From assembly GCA_023974075.1 (NCBI GenBank), contig CM043790.1:1089326-1153325 (forward strand): DNA of 64,000 nucleotides. Direction: 5' to 3'. Below, piece by piece: positions 11,641 through 24,700 of the stretch. Made by a program: the position numbers and the translations under genes. The first letter of the stretch is position 1, and every line of letters begins with the position of its first letter. Origin of the DNA: Chaenocephalus aceratus (Eukaryota; Chordata; Actinopteri; Perciformes; Channichthyidae). Below the pieces are notes generated by a model. The model was not told the origin of the DNA. It saw nothing but the letters and a program-made list of their open reading frames with translations, and did not search any database.

Positions 11641-12589
11641 GGATAATTGGGTCCCCTATTAACATTTGCTCCCGTTCAGCATTATGGGCGTCATAGCCAT
11701 AGACTATAAAAGTCTTACCGAAGGCTGAATCATAAACTAAAATGTATATGTATGTATAAAGGGTTAGGCCTACGTCCTTAGCTGGCTAATAAGTAGCAAG
11801 CTAAGCTACTAAGCACACACAGGGGATCTAGATGGGCATGAAAGCACATTATGCAATGTGCACATTATCCCGCTTATTACATTTAAAAGTAGCACAATTC
11901 ATTATGTCAAACCTTCGAAAGTATCTAGATATCCCTGCCCTAATGCCAAAGTAACTGGCAACTGAATATGTGTTGCCGTTTGATGTCTATGTCTGGACCG
12001 CTGCGTAAAAAGGAGGGTTTCTGCCCCATTACTTCTCTTCTTACTTCTATAAGAATAAAACACGGAGGACGGAGATCTCTTTTTCTCCCCCTCTTCTGAC
12101 AGCCCAGCAGCTGATCTCAGAGCACGCACCCCTCTCCTGCAGGGGGGCGTGGTCAGCTGCAGCTCACAGAATCAGCCCCCTGCAAAAACAGCGCTGGAAA
12201 GAGCAAATAGAGCGAAATGAGGCATGGCTAAAATGCAGGATCTTTTTGGTATTTTGAAAAAAAACTATATTATATACTTTATATAGGTCGATACAGTAGT
12301 CCCTTTTTAAAAAAATAGTCTTTATAGGTGTTGCTATCTGTTTTGTGTAGCGTGGTTCTACAAGCAAGTCAATGCATTCATTGGGTGGTATCAGAGAGTT
12401 AAGGGTCTGTAAATGCAATGAAAACAATTGGCCACAGCAAATCATTTATATTAAACATGTAATTTGTACTTTTGAATACTTCAGTACAAAGGATGTATTG
12501 AATAATTGTAAGTGATATATGTGTACACATATAAATCATTAGTCAAAACAGGGCTACATTTGATTTAATTATCTGGAACATAACCTGCT

Positions 12590-13200
12590 CTGGAGCCACA
12601 ATACAAAAAACACAATGTTGTCCTAATTCAATGGAAAATGGTCCAAACTGCACCAGACTTCACATGACAGTTAATGGCCCGACCCTCAACACCTCAATAT
12701 GACAATAGTGAGTTTTCCCCAAAAGCAGTTGCCATGGCAACACACCCCTCGCCGTTAAGCACGATATTGCTATAAGTCCTGTGTAAATGGTCAAAAACTG
12801 TTCAAACTGTACATGTGTGCTAACCGTCAAGCCCTCAACACATATATGTGTCAGTTTTAAGATTTCTTCAAATGTCGTTGCTATGGTAACAAAATGGTCG
12901 CCGTGAAACACGGTTTTCTCATAATTCCAGTTAACATGCTCCAAACGGCACAAAACTTCACAGGTTTGATCATGATGCAGCCCTCAACACATCTAAGCAT
13001 ATTATGGGGTGTCATCAAATGCCGTTGCCATGGCGACAGATCACTCGCCATCAAACACAACGTTTGTGTTACTGCTGTAACTCCTAAATATATGGTCCGA
13101 TCGGCCTGAAACTTCCCACGTTTGCCAACGGCCGAGTCCTCGAGACACCTAGACACACACGACGATGTGCGGACAACAGCCTGCGGAACGTCGAAGACCC
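12590..13200. repeat. ~148 bp tandem repeat with X-box palindromes
   Basis: About four diverged units. Each carries a CCTCAACAC(A)C motif followed by a 14-mer of the X-box type: GTTGCCATGGCAAC at 12728-12741 (perfect palindrome), GTTGCTATGGTAAC at 12877-12890 and GTTGCCATGGCGAC at 13024-13037. The spacing is 149 and 147 bases. The fourth unit (from about 13080) is partial and its X-box is lost. GTTNCCATGGNAAC is the known site of RFX-family factors. No coding frame is supported. Confidence 0.75.
12728..12741. promoter_or_regulatory. Perfect X-box (RFX-type) palindrome
   Basis: GTTGCCATGGCAAC is fully self-complementary and matches the optimal RFX dimer site. Whether it is bound depends on chromatin; it lies in a repeat unit rather than next to a recognised promoter. 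Confidence 0.5.
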
Positions 13201-13249
13201 GCTCAACGCTGCTTGCAGCTTTAATTGTCTTTGCGTACCGAAATGTAGG

Positions 13250-13850
13250 TGCTTCTACTTCTGAGAAGGGATGCAGCCTTTACACCACAAAAGCGGTGAC
13301 TTTTCTGTGGCACTCCTCACGTTTCTCTACTGTCATCTTTCCCTTCGCTACTAAGGTGAATGGGTTGACACGGGCTGGGACGGGCTTGTTAGCTTGAACC
13401 GTTGTAGCCGCGCAACTACGCGACCGCAAACTTTCATCTACAAAAATATAGAATATGCTGGTGACATAATCTGTGCTGAACGCATACTGCCTGAGAAGGC
13501 AGATATGCTTGTTTTCCTCAGCAAGAACTGTTTTTAAATGGGGGGGATTCCTTTAAAAGTTGGACTGTAGCTTCAGTGGTTCTCAGGTTACAATTACATA
13601 GCAGTGAATATAAACAGACTGATTCATGTGAATATTACTGTAAACTAACCTGTGTAAAAGTTTCTCAAATAAATGTTTTTTTGGTGGAAGAAGCATGTAA
13701 ACAAATCTGTACCCTGCCCCTCAAAGAATCGGAATTGAGAACCGTTAAGAATCGGAATCGAAAACTAGAATCGGAATCGTGGAAATTCAAATGATACCCA
13801 ACCCTAGCGGCCAGTGAGTGGGAGAGCATGTTCACCGTGTGATGTGTGAT
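13250..13850. other. No gene seen
   Basis: This gap holds AT-rich unique-looking DNA and a short GAATCGGAATCG-type repetition at about 13728-13775. No exon or mobile element terminus is supported. Confidence 0.4.
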
Positions 13851-14290
13851 TAGCCTAATAAGGAGTTTTCCCGTACGATTTAGTAGGGTTAGTCATCGTA
13901 ACAGTTGCATGTGTGTAGTGGTTTCTTTAAATAGAAGTGTCATGTGTTTAGTGATTCCCTAATAGAAGTGCCATGTGTTTACTAAGTTATTTGGATGTTA
14001 TGTGATCTTTACTGTTATTTTTACCATTGGTAGTCCCTCCGGCCAGCAGGGGGTGGGGTAGAGCAGTAACAGCCTGAATGACAGGGTGGTCTATAAATAG
14101 GCACTGCATTACTTGGCCTTGTGAGAAGTTTCTTGTGAGAAGTTTGGCTGACATGGTCCCTTAGGTGTGACTGTCCATGAACTTAATTTATAATAAAGAT
14201 TATTGTGTTACCTGCTCCTTGTGTGTGTGGATTAATTGGGGAATTAAAAGAACTGGGTGCCAGCCAGTGGGCCATTACATGGAGGGCTCA
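13850..14290 (+). repeat. Possible degenerate solo LTR
   Basis: A TATA-like CTATAAATAG at about 14091 is followed 100 bases on by an AATAAAG polyadenylation-like signal near 14192. Upstream lies a short direct repeat (AGAAGTGTCATGTGTTTA and AGAAGTGCCATGTGTTTA, starting near 13934 and 13965). This is the order seen in LTRs, but I could not define termini or a primer-binding site. Confidence 0.2.
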
Positions 14291-14299
14291 CTTGCGACA

Positions 14300-16380
14300 A
14301 GTATCTCACGCTGCCTCGTGATGCTGCAGCGATTTCAAGTGAATGAGGTTTTCCTTCTATAAAACAGCAGATACTGTGAGAGTCTCTTTAAATGTTCTAA
14401 TGAAGGTAAACACAGTGAAGACGTTGCGTAAAAGGCACAGCTCCACTTCCTACTTGGCGAACCCGTAACCGTGATGAGCAAAACCGTGTCACTTGGCCCA
14501 GGTTGTTTCCACAAAACAGAGAAAACATGTTTAACGACCATAAACACACTCGTACTGTCCATAGTACCCGGTACTAGGGTTAATAAACGTAACCCTTCCG
14601 TTAAGTTTGTGTTAATCACTTGCACGGAACTTCCGGTATGATGGACATTCTCTTTCTGGTTTGATTCTCTAGTTTGTTAAAGTGTTTCGGCAAATGTTAA
14701 AGTGTTTCGGGAATTGTAAATTTGTCTCAGTTCTCGTAAAAGTGTTTAGCATTTTAATTTGTTATCGTTAATGTTAAATAGTTATTTCCTTGGTAAAAGA
14801 GTGTTGCTAATGTAGTTTTGTTTTATAAAATGTAAATTTGTCTCAAGCTTTGTTAAAGTGTTTCACACTTTGTAATTCTCGTTTGCGCTTCTCAGCCACC
14901 ATTTAAGCCTTCAACCTCTTCATATGGTGCAGTATGGCAACTAAGATAGATATCTAATATCCCCAAAATTCAGTTTCATGCCACATTCTTATGTTTATAG
15001 CACCAGGATCATTTTTTACATGATTTAAGGTATCACTCCTTAGATGTTGTATCTGGAAGAAGCCAGATATGACACTTAGGCCTGTTAGAAATTAAAATCA
15101 ATGTTGATATGGCGTAATTTGAATTAAATACACTATTTAATTTAAATCAGTTTTATTCTGAAAAACCTGAAGTTCACTAACTGTTAATTTAATACTTTTA
15201 TTCTGAAAATTATTCACTCCCGGTTAGCATTAGCATGTGGCGAAATGCTGCATTTTCAAACCGTGAATCAAAGGTGAAATGACATGTGATGTTGTACACT
15301 GAGCACTGGGTTTAGCACTCATTTATTGCCGCTGAATAACGTTTATTAGAGAATGTTTAAATAGCCACAGACACCAGAATGATGTAATTTAACAACAGAA
15401 AAAGGCAGGAATTGCATTGGACCCGCCCCCCGACGATGCCGGCCAATAGGAGAAGACCTCAGAAGACAACAGGAAGAGCAAGCCAAGAATTGACCTCTTC
15501 TACCTGCTGACCTGGACTGACCGGTCGGATGAGGAGAGCGCCTCCACTTGCACATTTCATTTTGTACACCACCGCATATTTTGTGTAATTAAATGATGTT
15601 AACTTTTATAAGCTTCCCTTGACTCTTTTCAGTCTCTCCTGCCTTCAGGGTTCTGGAATACACTAACAGGCCCAATTCCAAACCACACCCCACCCACTCC
15701 CCCTTCGTGATGGAGTGAACTCCGTCTGTAGTCACACTCGCAGCTTAGCGAGGCTCCCTTCTTCCAGGTGGAGGGTGTAAAAACAGCAGGAAGCTTTGGG
15801 AAGAACTCCCTCTCTCCAGCTGGAACAGGAAATGCCATGATATTTCGTGACGACGGTTTCAAATCAGCATCTCTTGGATTAAAAATAACAAATATAAAAC
15901 TCAACAAATCTTTTATGGCATATCTTTTTTGTAAACATATTTTTGTTTTAAAATCTGATGTTTATAAACTACTTCGTATTTGCAAAAGTCAGTGTAAATA
16001 TACACAACTTTACCGTTTTCTAGACTAGACATGAGTAAATGATCCTAAGTTTAAACAAATACGAGGTAACCATGTAAGGGATAATGTGCAGCGAGGCGGT
16101 CATTATGGGTAAAAGAACACCCGACAGGCTGATCAGGGAACCCGACGCGAAGCGGAGGGATCTTGATCAGCTTGAATTTGCTCCGTTCACTGCTCATGAT
16201 CGTACCAATTAGCGGGCCAGATCCGGCCGACGAGAGGCATGGCCCGCGCTGATTCACTTTTTATAACATATTAATGAAATGTCCGCGGTTTACCTTTATT
16301 TTGACCTCCATTGACACTCGTAAACCTGACCCTTGACCTTATCGCGTGCATATGCAAGACGTGCTTTGCGCGCTTGACAT
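14300..16380. other. Intergenic DNA with MITE-like scraps
   Basis: There is a short repetition of AAAGTGTTTCGG at about 14680-14712, and a MITE-like GGCCCAATTCCAAACCAC segment near 15668. A GC-rich block at about 16085-16255 has an internal TGATCA inverted pair. No coding exon is supported. Confidence 0.35.
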
Positions 16381-16389
16381 ACTCGTCAC

Positions 16390-17842
16390 CAGGGTGGGAA
16401 TTTCACGACGGCCACGACGGCCATGACGGCCACGACGGCCATGGCCGTGATGCCCTATTAAAAAAAATGCAATTCACGGCCAAAGTGGCCTTTGTCCCCC
16501 TGTCAAAAGTAAAAAAAAATTCCTGTGGTATTGGTATTTTGACTAGCAATTTAGTTAAATTGTTTATCAACGCCACAACATAGCGTTTCGTGAGTCGGTT
16601 GTCGTTGTTGGGGGGAAAAGCAAACAGCTGTTTGCTGCTCGCGATGTGCTCCGCAGCAAACAGCTCTTTGCTGCGGAGCACATCGCGAGCAGGCTCCCGT
16701 GAGCGGGAGGGCGCTCCTTCTTCACTACAGACTATCGCCCCACCTAACCATTCGCCAAAATATTTTTAATACGAGCGGTAACAGGCCAAGCGCCGGGCAA
16801 AAAACAATCTTCTAATAAAAGAAAGTCACCGGAGGAGTTAAAGGAGTGACAGGGAGTTGGTTGCAGTTCCGCGTCCTAAAACCCTTTTATAATCTATCGA
16901 TTAGATTTATGATTCGAAAATTATAAAAGTAGGGTAGACATGTGGAGATTATCCGGCTGAACAAAACGTGCATTTATCAAACATGTTTGTTTTCCACAGA
17001 CCTTATTTCCAGCTATTTTCCAAAACCCTGTGGAGAAATCCCATTTTTTTTTGTGGAGGGAACCAGCAGCTTACTTCCTGGTTTCAGGACGCATCACTGG
17101 CTGCACCTCTCAATATGATGCCAATATAAACAAGGTCTTCTGTCGGCTCTGTACATCAATGCCGACCTACTGTATGCTGACAAGTAAGTGAAGAGTAGAC
17201 AATATAAAGGTATTGGCGAAATGTCCCAGCAGTTTAGGATAATGAAGGTTCTAATCAAATCAATTACATATAGCCATTGCATGATGTCTAACTCCTAATG
17301 ACAGGAAGGCAGAAAGTGCATTAATAATACTCATAATAATAGCAGACATTTTTTAACAATGACCACAATATAATTATTTTAATAAACCAAAATGAACAAT
17401 TGAGGAAAATGAGGAAGAACTGATGATTAAAATTTGTAGTACAAGTAGTAATGTAGTTAGTGCATAAATTATTGCAACAAATGTGTTAATTTTCTTCATT
17501 ATTAGTCGATTTTTTTTTTTGGTGGACGAATGCTCCGGGCCAGTGGGTACAATGGTGGGGCCAGTGACAATACAATTTTACCCTTACTGTCTACCCCTGA
17601 CTGACTTATGTGGTTTATGGCTGAACTTAACGTATACGTTTAAGAAACACTATTGCTATTCAGCCGTTTGTAAAACGACTGGTGTTGACGTTAGTGCTAC
17701 ACTTTTCAGTCATGTTGATTGACCAGCGTAATTTAACCAAACAGCCTTTGTGCCCTGTCATGTGGCCTTTGTGCCCTTAAAAAAAATGTGAACGGGAAGG
17801 CCAAATGGCCTTGCCCCTAAAATGACGAAATTCCAAGCCTTG
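16390..17842. mobile_element. Complete non-autonomous hAT element
   Basis: The ends CAGGGTGGGAATTTC and GAAATTCCAAGCCTTG form imperfect terminal inverted repeats. They are flanked by an exact 8-base duplication CTCGTCAC (16382-16389 and 17843-17850), diagnostic of hAT. Both subterminal regions hold a GGCC-rich motif with an A run, in inverted order. The left end also has four copies of a 9-base ACGACGGCC-type repeat at about 16405-16445. There is no transposase frame, so movement would need a partner element. Confidence 0.85.
16635..16692. ncRNA. Perfect 26-bp hairpin in a hAT element
   Basis: The arm at 16635-16660 is exactly complementary to 16667-16692, with a 6-base loop CAGCTC. The size suits a transposon-derived small-RNA hairpin. 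Transcription is not shown by sequence; it could equally be a chance result of local inverted duplication. Confidence 0.3.
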
Positions 17843-18209
17843 CTCGTCACCACCCGGAATAGCGGCAAACGCATATAAACAATAGCTCGCCAGCTAGCCG
17901 CCTGTCATCGCCCAGCCGCGATTGACCAACATTACACTAACGGACCGTTTGCTGAATTGGACGTCGACCTGTCTGACAAAAATTGGCCCTTTGGTAAATA
18001 TAATTGGGGAACCCTGTCATACGGTCAGTACTGTGAACACTTTTTTTTGTATCAAGATGAGTTTGCAAATGTTGACATTTGTACAGATTTAACAAACCCT
18101 GGTGAATGAATCCACTGATCGTGCGATGTCATGGATCCTTTGAGATTTAGATATCTAGACTGAGAAAGTTTGATTCTCTGTTCATTTGTCTACCTCTCCT
18201 CCCCCTCAG

Positions 18210-18866
18210 ATGTGTTGCCAGGTTTGTAGATGGGATTCCTCCCTCTGTGTCTTTGTGTTGTGATGCCATGCCAATTCCTCTGGAGCTGCTGTGGGACAGT
18301 TGTCTGTCAACAGAAGCCTCAGTGAGACGTCTTGGCGTTGCACTGCAGATCCTACCATGAGAGCTGGCATCCAGCGAACACTGCTCAGCTGCACACCAAC
18401 ACTGGAATACCTCATGATCCTCTTCACTCAGCTCCAAAACTCCAGCGGTCAGTGACTTTGCTTCTACCCGGTCTGCGCCAACACCAGATTTGTCTGTTGT
18501 ATCCAGGGAGGTACAGTAGTAATTAAGGACGGGTAAAGTGTGACCTCCAGCAGGTGATTACCAACGTTTTCTCTAAACCGAGTCACAGGGGCATGCACTG
18601 CACCCTCTTACTCTCGGCGTCCGCCCTCAACTTTAACTTCAATATATCAACTTTTCAGGATGTCCTTGTAGAGATTGGAGGAGAGTCTTGTTTTTAGCCA
18701 TGTCTATCAAACAGAAACTACCGTAACAAAGACTGAAAAACTCTCTTTCTGTCAGCAGATTGGTCGAGCGGATCCTGGATGTGGCTGTTGATCAGTGTCA
18801 TGCTTTTTTCTGCATGTGTTATCCTCCTCCCTACAGATTGAGCGCTGACAAGGTCATTCACACAAC
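18210..18866 (+). pseudogene. Two exon-like blocks with a frameshift
   Basis: Block 1 (18210-18447) has a CCCCTCAG acceptor and a GTCAGT donor. It reads CVARFVDGIPPSVSL and on in one frame to about 18355, then continues one frame over as MRAGIQRTLLSCTPTLEYLM. Block 2 (18759-18866) follows GTCAGCAG and ends before GTGAGC. Using block 1's final phase, block 2 gives a hydrophobic WMWLLISVMLFSACVILL and stops; in another frame it reads LVERILDVAVDQCHAFFC to the donor. I do not recognise the protein. The frameshift points to a decayed gene copy, unless it is a sequencing error. Confidence 0.35.
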
Positions 18867-19599
18867 GTGAGCAATAATCTTCCTATTTGGGATCATGGAT
18901 TAAAACAAACTAAAACTAATACAAAGCAGCCCAAATAGATAGATAAAAGGCAAAGGGGCGGAGCTGGTCTGTGATTCGTTGTCATAGAATCCCTGGGAGG
19001 TGTCCTCTGCTGAGCAGCTTTCTGTCAGAAAATTAAGCTATACGGACACAGTGCCTTAACAGTTAACTCCATAATGCACCAAAACAGCACTGGTTTTATA
19101 ACAGAACATTCTTTTTTATACAAACACATGCAGACTCGCACCTATTGGATGATTATTGGCTCCAGAGGTGTGACAGATGATGTTTTTCTGCATGCAAATC
19201 ACATGGCACAATAACATTTTGCACTAAGATTGGCTCCAAGGGATGACACAGAGTAACACACAGTATTTCTAATTTAAAGCATTGTTCACTCCATTGGGAA
19301 GAAAAAGTATAATATCTATGTTTACCATTTTACTCAAATAATTCTGTTAGGCCCTTCCACTTCCTTGAGGTGGTAGTCTGACTACCAACACTGCTCTGTC
19401 TCACTGATTTCCCTCCGTCCGTTGTTGAGGCTTCGCCCACCAATCGGTTCGGTTAATTGCAGTGCAGCAGTTAAGGACCCCAGATGGCTCACATTATCTT
19501 TATTTACCGGCCTAATTGTCACACTGATGGCAGCCTTGAATGGAGCTATGCAGCACTGAAGACAGATCCCTCACTCGGATGAAACACAAGACACCAGGG

Positions 19600-20790
19600 A
19601 GCAGGCCCGGACTGGCCATCGGGAGGACCGGGAGGTTTCCCGATGGCCTGGCCTGCTAAGTGGCCTGCTGGCCTGAGGGATTTATTTTTTTAATGTTTGT
19701 ATTGTGAACGCAACGCTGCGCAAATGTGGGTCTGACTCTGCCTCACAGAGGGTGGGTGGCTGTCTACATGATGTGGCCTGCCCACATGGCCACTTTCATA
19801 CAGATCATACTAATGCCCTTGATTGGTCTCTGTGTGTCATTGTCTCTGTGTGTCATTCAAGTTCGGGGGGTGTGTATGTGTGGCGCGAGCGAGAGAGAAA
19901 GCGTGCGCACCGGTTACGTGTATTGTTGTTGTTAGCATCTGGTGCTAGCTAGCGGCGCTAACAGATATAATGAGCTGTCAACAAGGTGGAGGAGAGTCCT
20001 CTCCAGTCAGACTGAGAGACTGATAACCTCAGCGCAGGTGAGGTAAAGGACTCTCTGAGTATTTAGATAGTTAACTTAGTCTAAGTTATCTCTGTGGGTC
20101 TCAAACGGTTTGGTCACCATTTATGTAAACACATATTTCCATTTGAGGGGGGAGTGATTAGTGATTAGTAAAATATGCATGAATAAAAAAAAAAATGTAA
20201 CTAGGTGAAAAAGGCAAGATACACTTTAAAAACTTTTAAAGAGAGCTAAAACTACTCTTTGCTGCAGCCTCAAAAGGAGAGGAGGGGGAGAGGAGGGAGA
20301 CAGGAGAGGCTGGTTCAGGAGCACAGACACACTCACAACTATGAATGAACCAAAAACAAATAAATAAACAAGTTTCAATATTTTTTCATATTGGATATGG
20401 TATGTTATTATTTAAATGTATACGGTTCTGTTTCATATGGGTGCAGTCTTTATTTCCCCCTCAAAGTGCACCAGATTGATGCATTTAAGTTGAACATTTA
20501 AAAAAAAAAAAATCTTACAGGGGGAGCATGCCCCCGGACTCCCCTAGAGGATTTGAGGGTCCACCTCCACTTAAAATATGTTCACATGGATGGGTTCCTA
20601 AATAGATTTGCACATTTTTTTTAAATAGTAACCCATGTCCATATGTTTATTCTGGGGTAGTAGATTTAAAGTTTAGGGCTATCACTATGGGCAGCAACGC
20701 TCGTAAATATTGACAAATAAATCCAGGAAAATGGCACAAAAGAAAAAACTGGTAGTGGCCTGGCTGGGTGTATAATTCCCGGCCTGACTT
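19600..20790. mobile_element. hAT-like repeat, degraded
   Basis: It begins with CAGGCCCGGACTGGCCATC, the kind of terminus seen on fish hAT elements. The interior at about 20430-20620 is related to the hAT copies at 9735 and 59095 (same AAAGTGCACCAGATTGATG block and the following GGGGAGCATGCCCC). The right end is unclear; CCCGGCCTGACTTATTG near 20780 may be its remnant. No transposase frame. Confidence 0.5.
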
Positions 20791-21078
20791 ATTGTCTCCC
20801 CTGCCAGGGAGACATTTGTACAGAAGGATGTAGGAGGGGAGAACCTGGAAGAGTGTTAGCAGAAACGCTTAAAATGATGACGTATATAGGATGATATCAT
20901 ATGAGCAGGAGGAAACCATAGAAGAAGCTGGGAATGTCCTTTGCTGGAGAAGAAGAATAATGTGTAGTCTTTGAGGTATTGCAGTTACAAAAGACATAGG
21001 ACAGGGAGCTGGAGTCAGTTAGGGCAGAGACAAGAAACACAGAACGAGGGACGAGGTAGTGGACGCAGCAAGACATTA

Positions 21079-21080
21079 CA

Positions 21081-21124
<44 letters not shown>

Positions 21125-21140
21125 ACACACACACACACAC
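21079..21140. repeat. (CA)n microsatellite
   Basis: About 62 bases of CA with two interruptions, just outside the left end of the large IS630-type transposon. Confidence 0.95.
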
Positions 21141-21192
21141 GGTTTTGAATACCATTTACTTCGATCCTTCTTCCTAATGCTATATTTAAAGA

Positions 21193-21219
21193 TGTGTGTG
21201 TGTGTGTGTGTGTGTGTGT
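21193..21219. repeat. (TG)n microsatellite
   Basis: A 27-base TG run, complementary to the CA run 50 bases upstream, so the two could pair. Confidence 0.9.
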
Positions 21220-21356
21220 TAGCATACCCTCCAAATGTTCGCTCCTGCAAACATAATGCAGGACACACAGGGTTAATTTAAAGGACTGTAGGTGGTCAGA
21301 TTCACCTTGACATGCAGCACAGGGTCGGGATCAGACTGCTGCAGCAGGCAAGATTA

Positions 21357-21450
21357 CAGTTTTTCTCAATCGCTAAACCCACTATTTAGAATCAAAATTC
21401 CTTTCATCAAACCAACAGCACAGCCATCGAAACAGAAAACCATTTCTCTA
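21357..21450. repeat. Left terminal inverted repeat of the IS630-type element
   Basis: The outer 26 bases match the right end with one difference. After that, ACTATTTAGAATCAAAATT on the left corresponds to ACTATTTATAATCAAAATT on the other strand of the right end, and the AGCCATC block recurs in both. Confidence 0.9.
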
Positions 21451-21794
21451 ACCAGTATACCATGTATCATTGATATCACACAACATGCAGATGCTAAGCA
21501 GTGTTTTGCAAAACAGATCACACAAATTCTCTAACTGAAGTTACAATTCTCTACACAAACATCAAACATATTTTGTGTAACCTCATGTCTACAAAACAAA
21601 AATAATCTTCTCACAGTGGATAACACTACTCCTCACCCTATTGAAAAAGGTATAACTGCATGGAATGTACTGTATACCTTACAGTAATGATGTTACTGTT
21701 AGCTGATATCAATGACTTTCCTATAGTAATTGTAATTAGTGAGAATCCTATAAAATACCCCCTCACTTCAGTAAGATGTTTGTGTGAACAAAAA

Positions 21795-24700
21795 ATGGCT
21801 GATCGAGTAGGTAGAGGAGCTCTGAGAGGAAGAAGGAAACCCTGTTGTTTCAGCGAGGAAGAGGGAGGACGGATGTTCAGAGAGGAAGAGGGAACCCTGA
21901 TGTTCACAGAGGAAGTAGGGAACCCTGTTGTTTCAGCGAGGAAGAGGGAACCCTGATGTTCACAGAGGAAGAGGTAACCCTGATGTTCACAGAGGAAGAG
22001 GGGAACCCTGATGTTCACAGAGGAAGAGGGAACCCTGTTGTTCAGCGAGGAAGAGGGAACCCTGATGTTTCACAGAGGAAGAGGGAACCCTGTTGTTCAG
22101 CGAGGAAGAGGGAACCCTGATGTTCACAGAGGAAGAGGGAACCCTGATGTTCACAGAGGAAGAGGGAACCCTGTTGTTCAGCGAGGAAGAGGGAACCCTG
22201 TGTTTCAGCGAGGAAGAGGGAACCCTGATGTTCACAGAGGAGAGGGAACCCTGTTGTTCAGCGAGGAAGAGGGAACCCTGTTGTTCAGCGAGGAAGAGGG
22301 AACCCTGATGTTCAGAGAGGAAGAGGGAACCCTGATGTTCACAGAGGAAGAGGGAACCCTGATGTTCACAGAGGAAGAGGGAACCCTGTTGTTCAGCGAG
22401 GAAGAGGGAACCCTGATGTTCACAGAGGAAGAGGGAACCCTGATGTTCAGAGAGGAAGAGGGAACCCTGATGTTCACAGAGGAAGAGGGAACCCTGATGT
22501 TCAGAGGAAGAGGGAACCCTGATGTTCAGAGAGAGAAGAGGGAACCCTGATGTTCACAGAGGAAGAGGGAACCCTGTTGTTCAGCAAGGAAGAGGGAACC
22601 CTGATGTTCAGAGAGGAAGAGGGAACCCTGTTGTTCAGCGAGGGAAGAGGGAACCCTGATGTTCACAGAGGAAGAGGGAACCCTGTTGTTCACAGAGGAA
22701 GAGGGAACCCTGATGTTCAGAGAGGAAGAGGGAACCCTGATGTTCAGAGAGGAAGAGGGAACCCTGATGTTCACAGAGGAAGAGGGAACCCTGATGTTCA
22801 CAGAGGAAGAGGGAACCCTGATGTTCACAGAGGAAGAGGGAACCCTGATGTTCAGCGAGGAAGAGGGAACCCTGATGTTCACAGAGGAAGAGGGAACCCT
22901 GATGTTCACAAGAGGAAGAGGGAACCCTGATGTTCACAGAGGAAGAGGGAACCCTGATGTTCACAGAGGAAGAGGGAACCCTGTTGTTCAGCAGAGGAAG
23001 AGGGAACCCTGTTGTTCAGCGAGGAAGAGGGAACCCTGATGTTCAGAGAGGAAGAGGGAACCCTGATGTTCACAGAGGAAGAGGGAACCCTGATGTTCAC
23101 AGAGGAAGAGGGAACCCTGATGTTCACAGAGGAAGAGGGAACCCTGATGTTCACAGAGGAAGAGGGAACCCTGATGTTCAGAGAGGAAGAGGGAACCCTG
23201 ATGTTCACAGAGGAAGAGGGAACCCTGTTGTTCAGCGAGGAAGAGGGGAACCCTGATGTTCACAGAGAAAGAGGGAACCCTGTTGTTCAGCGAGGAAGAG
23301 GGAACCCTGATGTTCACAGAGGAAGAGGGAACCCTGATGTTCACAGAGGAAGAGGGAACCCTGATGTTCAGAGAGGAAGAGGGAACCCTGTTGTTCAGCG
23401 AGGAAGAGGGAACCCTGATGTTCAGAGAGGAAGAGGGAACCCTGATGTTTCAGAGAGGGAAGAGGGAACCCTGATGTTCACAGAGGAAGAGGGAACCCTG
23501 TTGTTCAGCGAGGAAGAGGGAACCCTGATGTTCAGAGGAAGAGGGAACCCTGATGTTCAGAGAGGAATAGGGAACCCTGATGTTCAGAGAGGAAGAGGGA
23601 ACCCTGACGTTCAGAGAGGAAGAGGGAACCCTGATGTTCACAGAGGAGGAGGGAACCCTGATGTTCACAGAGGAAGAGGGAACCCTGTTGTTCAGCGAGG
23701 AAGAGGGAACCCTGTTGTTCAGCGAGGAAGAGGGAACCCTGGTTCAGAGAGGAAGAGGGAACCCTGATGTTCACAGAGGAAGAGGGACCCCTGTTGTTCA
23801 GCGAGGAAAGGGAACCCTGATGTTCAGAGAGGAAGAGGGAAACCCTGAGTTCACAGAGGAAGAGGGAAACCTGATGTTCACAGAGGAAGAGGGAACCCTG
23901 ATGTTCACAGAGGAAGAGGGAACCCTGATGTTCACAGAGGAAGAGGGAACCCTGATGTTCACAGAGGAAGAGGGAACCCTGATGTTCAGAGGAAGAGGGA
24001 ATCCTGATGTTCACAGAGGAAGAGGGAACCCTGTTGTTCAGCGAGGAAGAGGGAACCCTGATGTTCACAGAGGAAGAGGGAACCCTGTTGTTCAGCGAGG
24101 AAGAGGGAACCCTGATGTTCACAGAGGAAGAGGGAACCCTGTTGTTCAGCGAGGAAAGAGGAACCCTGATGTTCAGAGGGAGGAGAGGGAACCCTGATGT
24201 TCAGAGAGGAAGAGGGAACCCTGATGTTCACAGAGGAAGAGGGAACCCTGATGTTCACAGAGGAAGAAGGAACCCTGTTGTTCAGCGAGGAAGAGGGAAC
24301 CCTGATGTTCACAGAGGAAGAGGGAACCCTGATGTTCACAGAGGAAGAGGGAACCCTGATGTTCACAGAGAAGAGGGAACCCTGATGTTCACAGAGGAAG
24401 AGGGAACCCTGTGTTCAGCGAGGAAGAGGGAACCCTGTTGTTCAGCGAGGAAGAGGGAACCCTGATGTTCAGAGAGGAAGAGGGAACCCTGATGTTCACA
24501 GAGGAAGAGGGAACCCTGATGTTCACAGAGGAAGAGGGAACCCTGATGTTCACAGAGGAAGAGGGAACCCTGATGTTCACAGAGGAAGAGGGAACCCTGA
24601 TGTTCAGAGAGGAGGAGGGAACCCTGATGTTCACAGAGGAAGAGGGAACCCTGTTGTTCAGCGAGGAAGAGGGAACCCTGATGTTCACAGAGGAAGAGGG

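Noticed and set aside
13850..14290. Endogenous retrovirus
   Set aside because: No gag, protease, polymerase or envelope frame lies nearby; only weak LTR-like signals.
16085..16255. Small structured RNA gene
   Set aside because: There is GC-rich pairing potential, but no match to a known RNA family that I can support.
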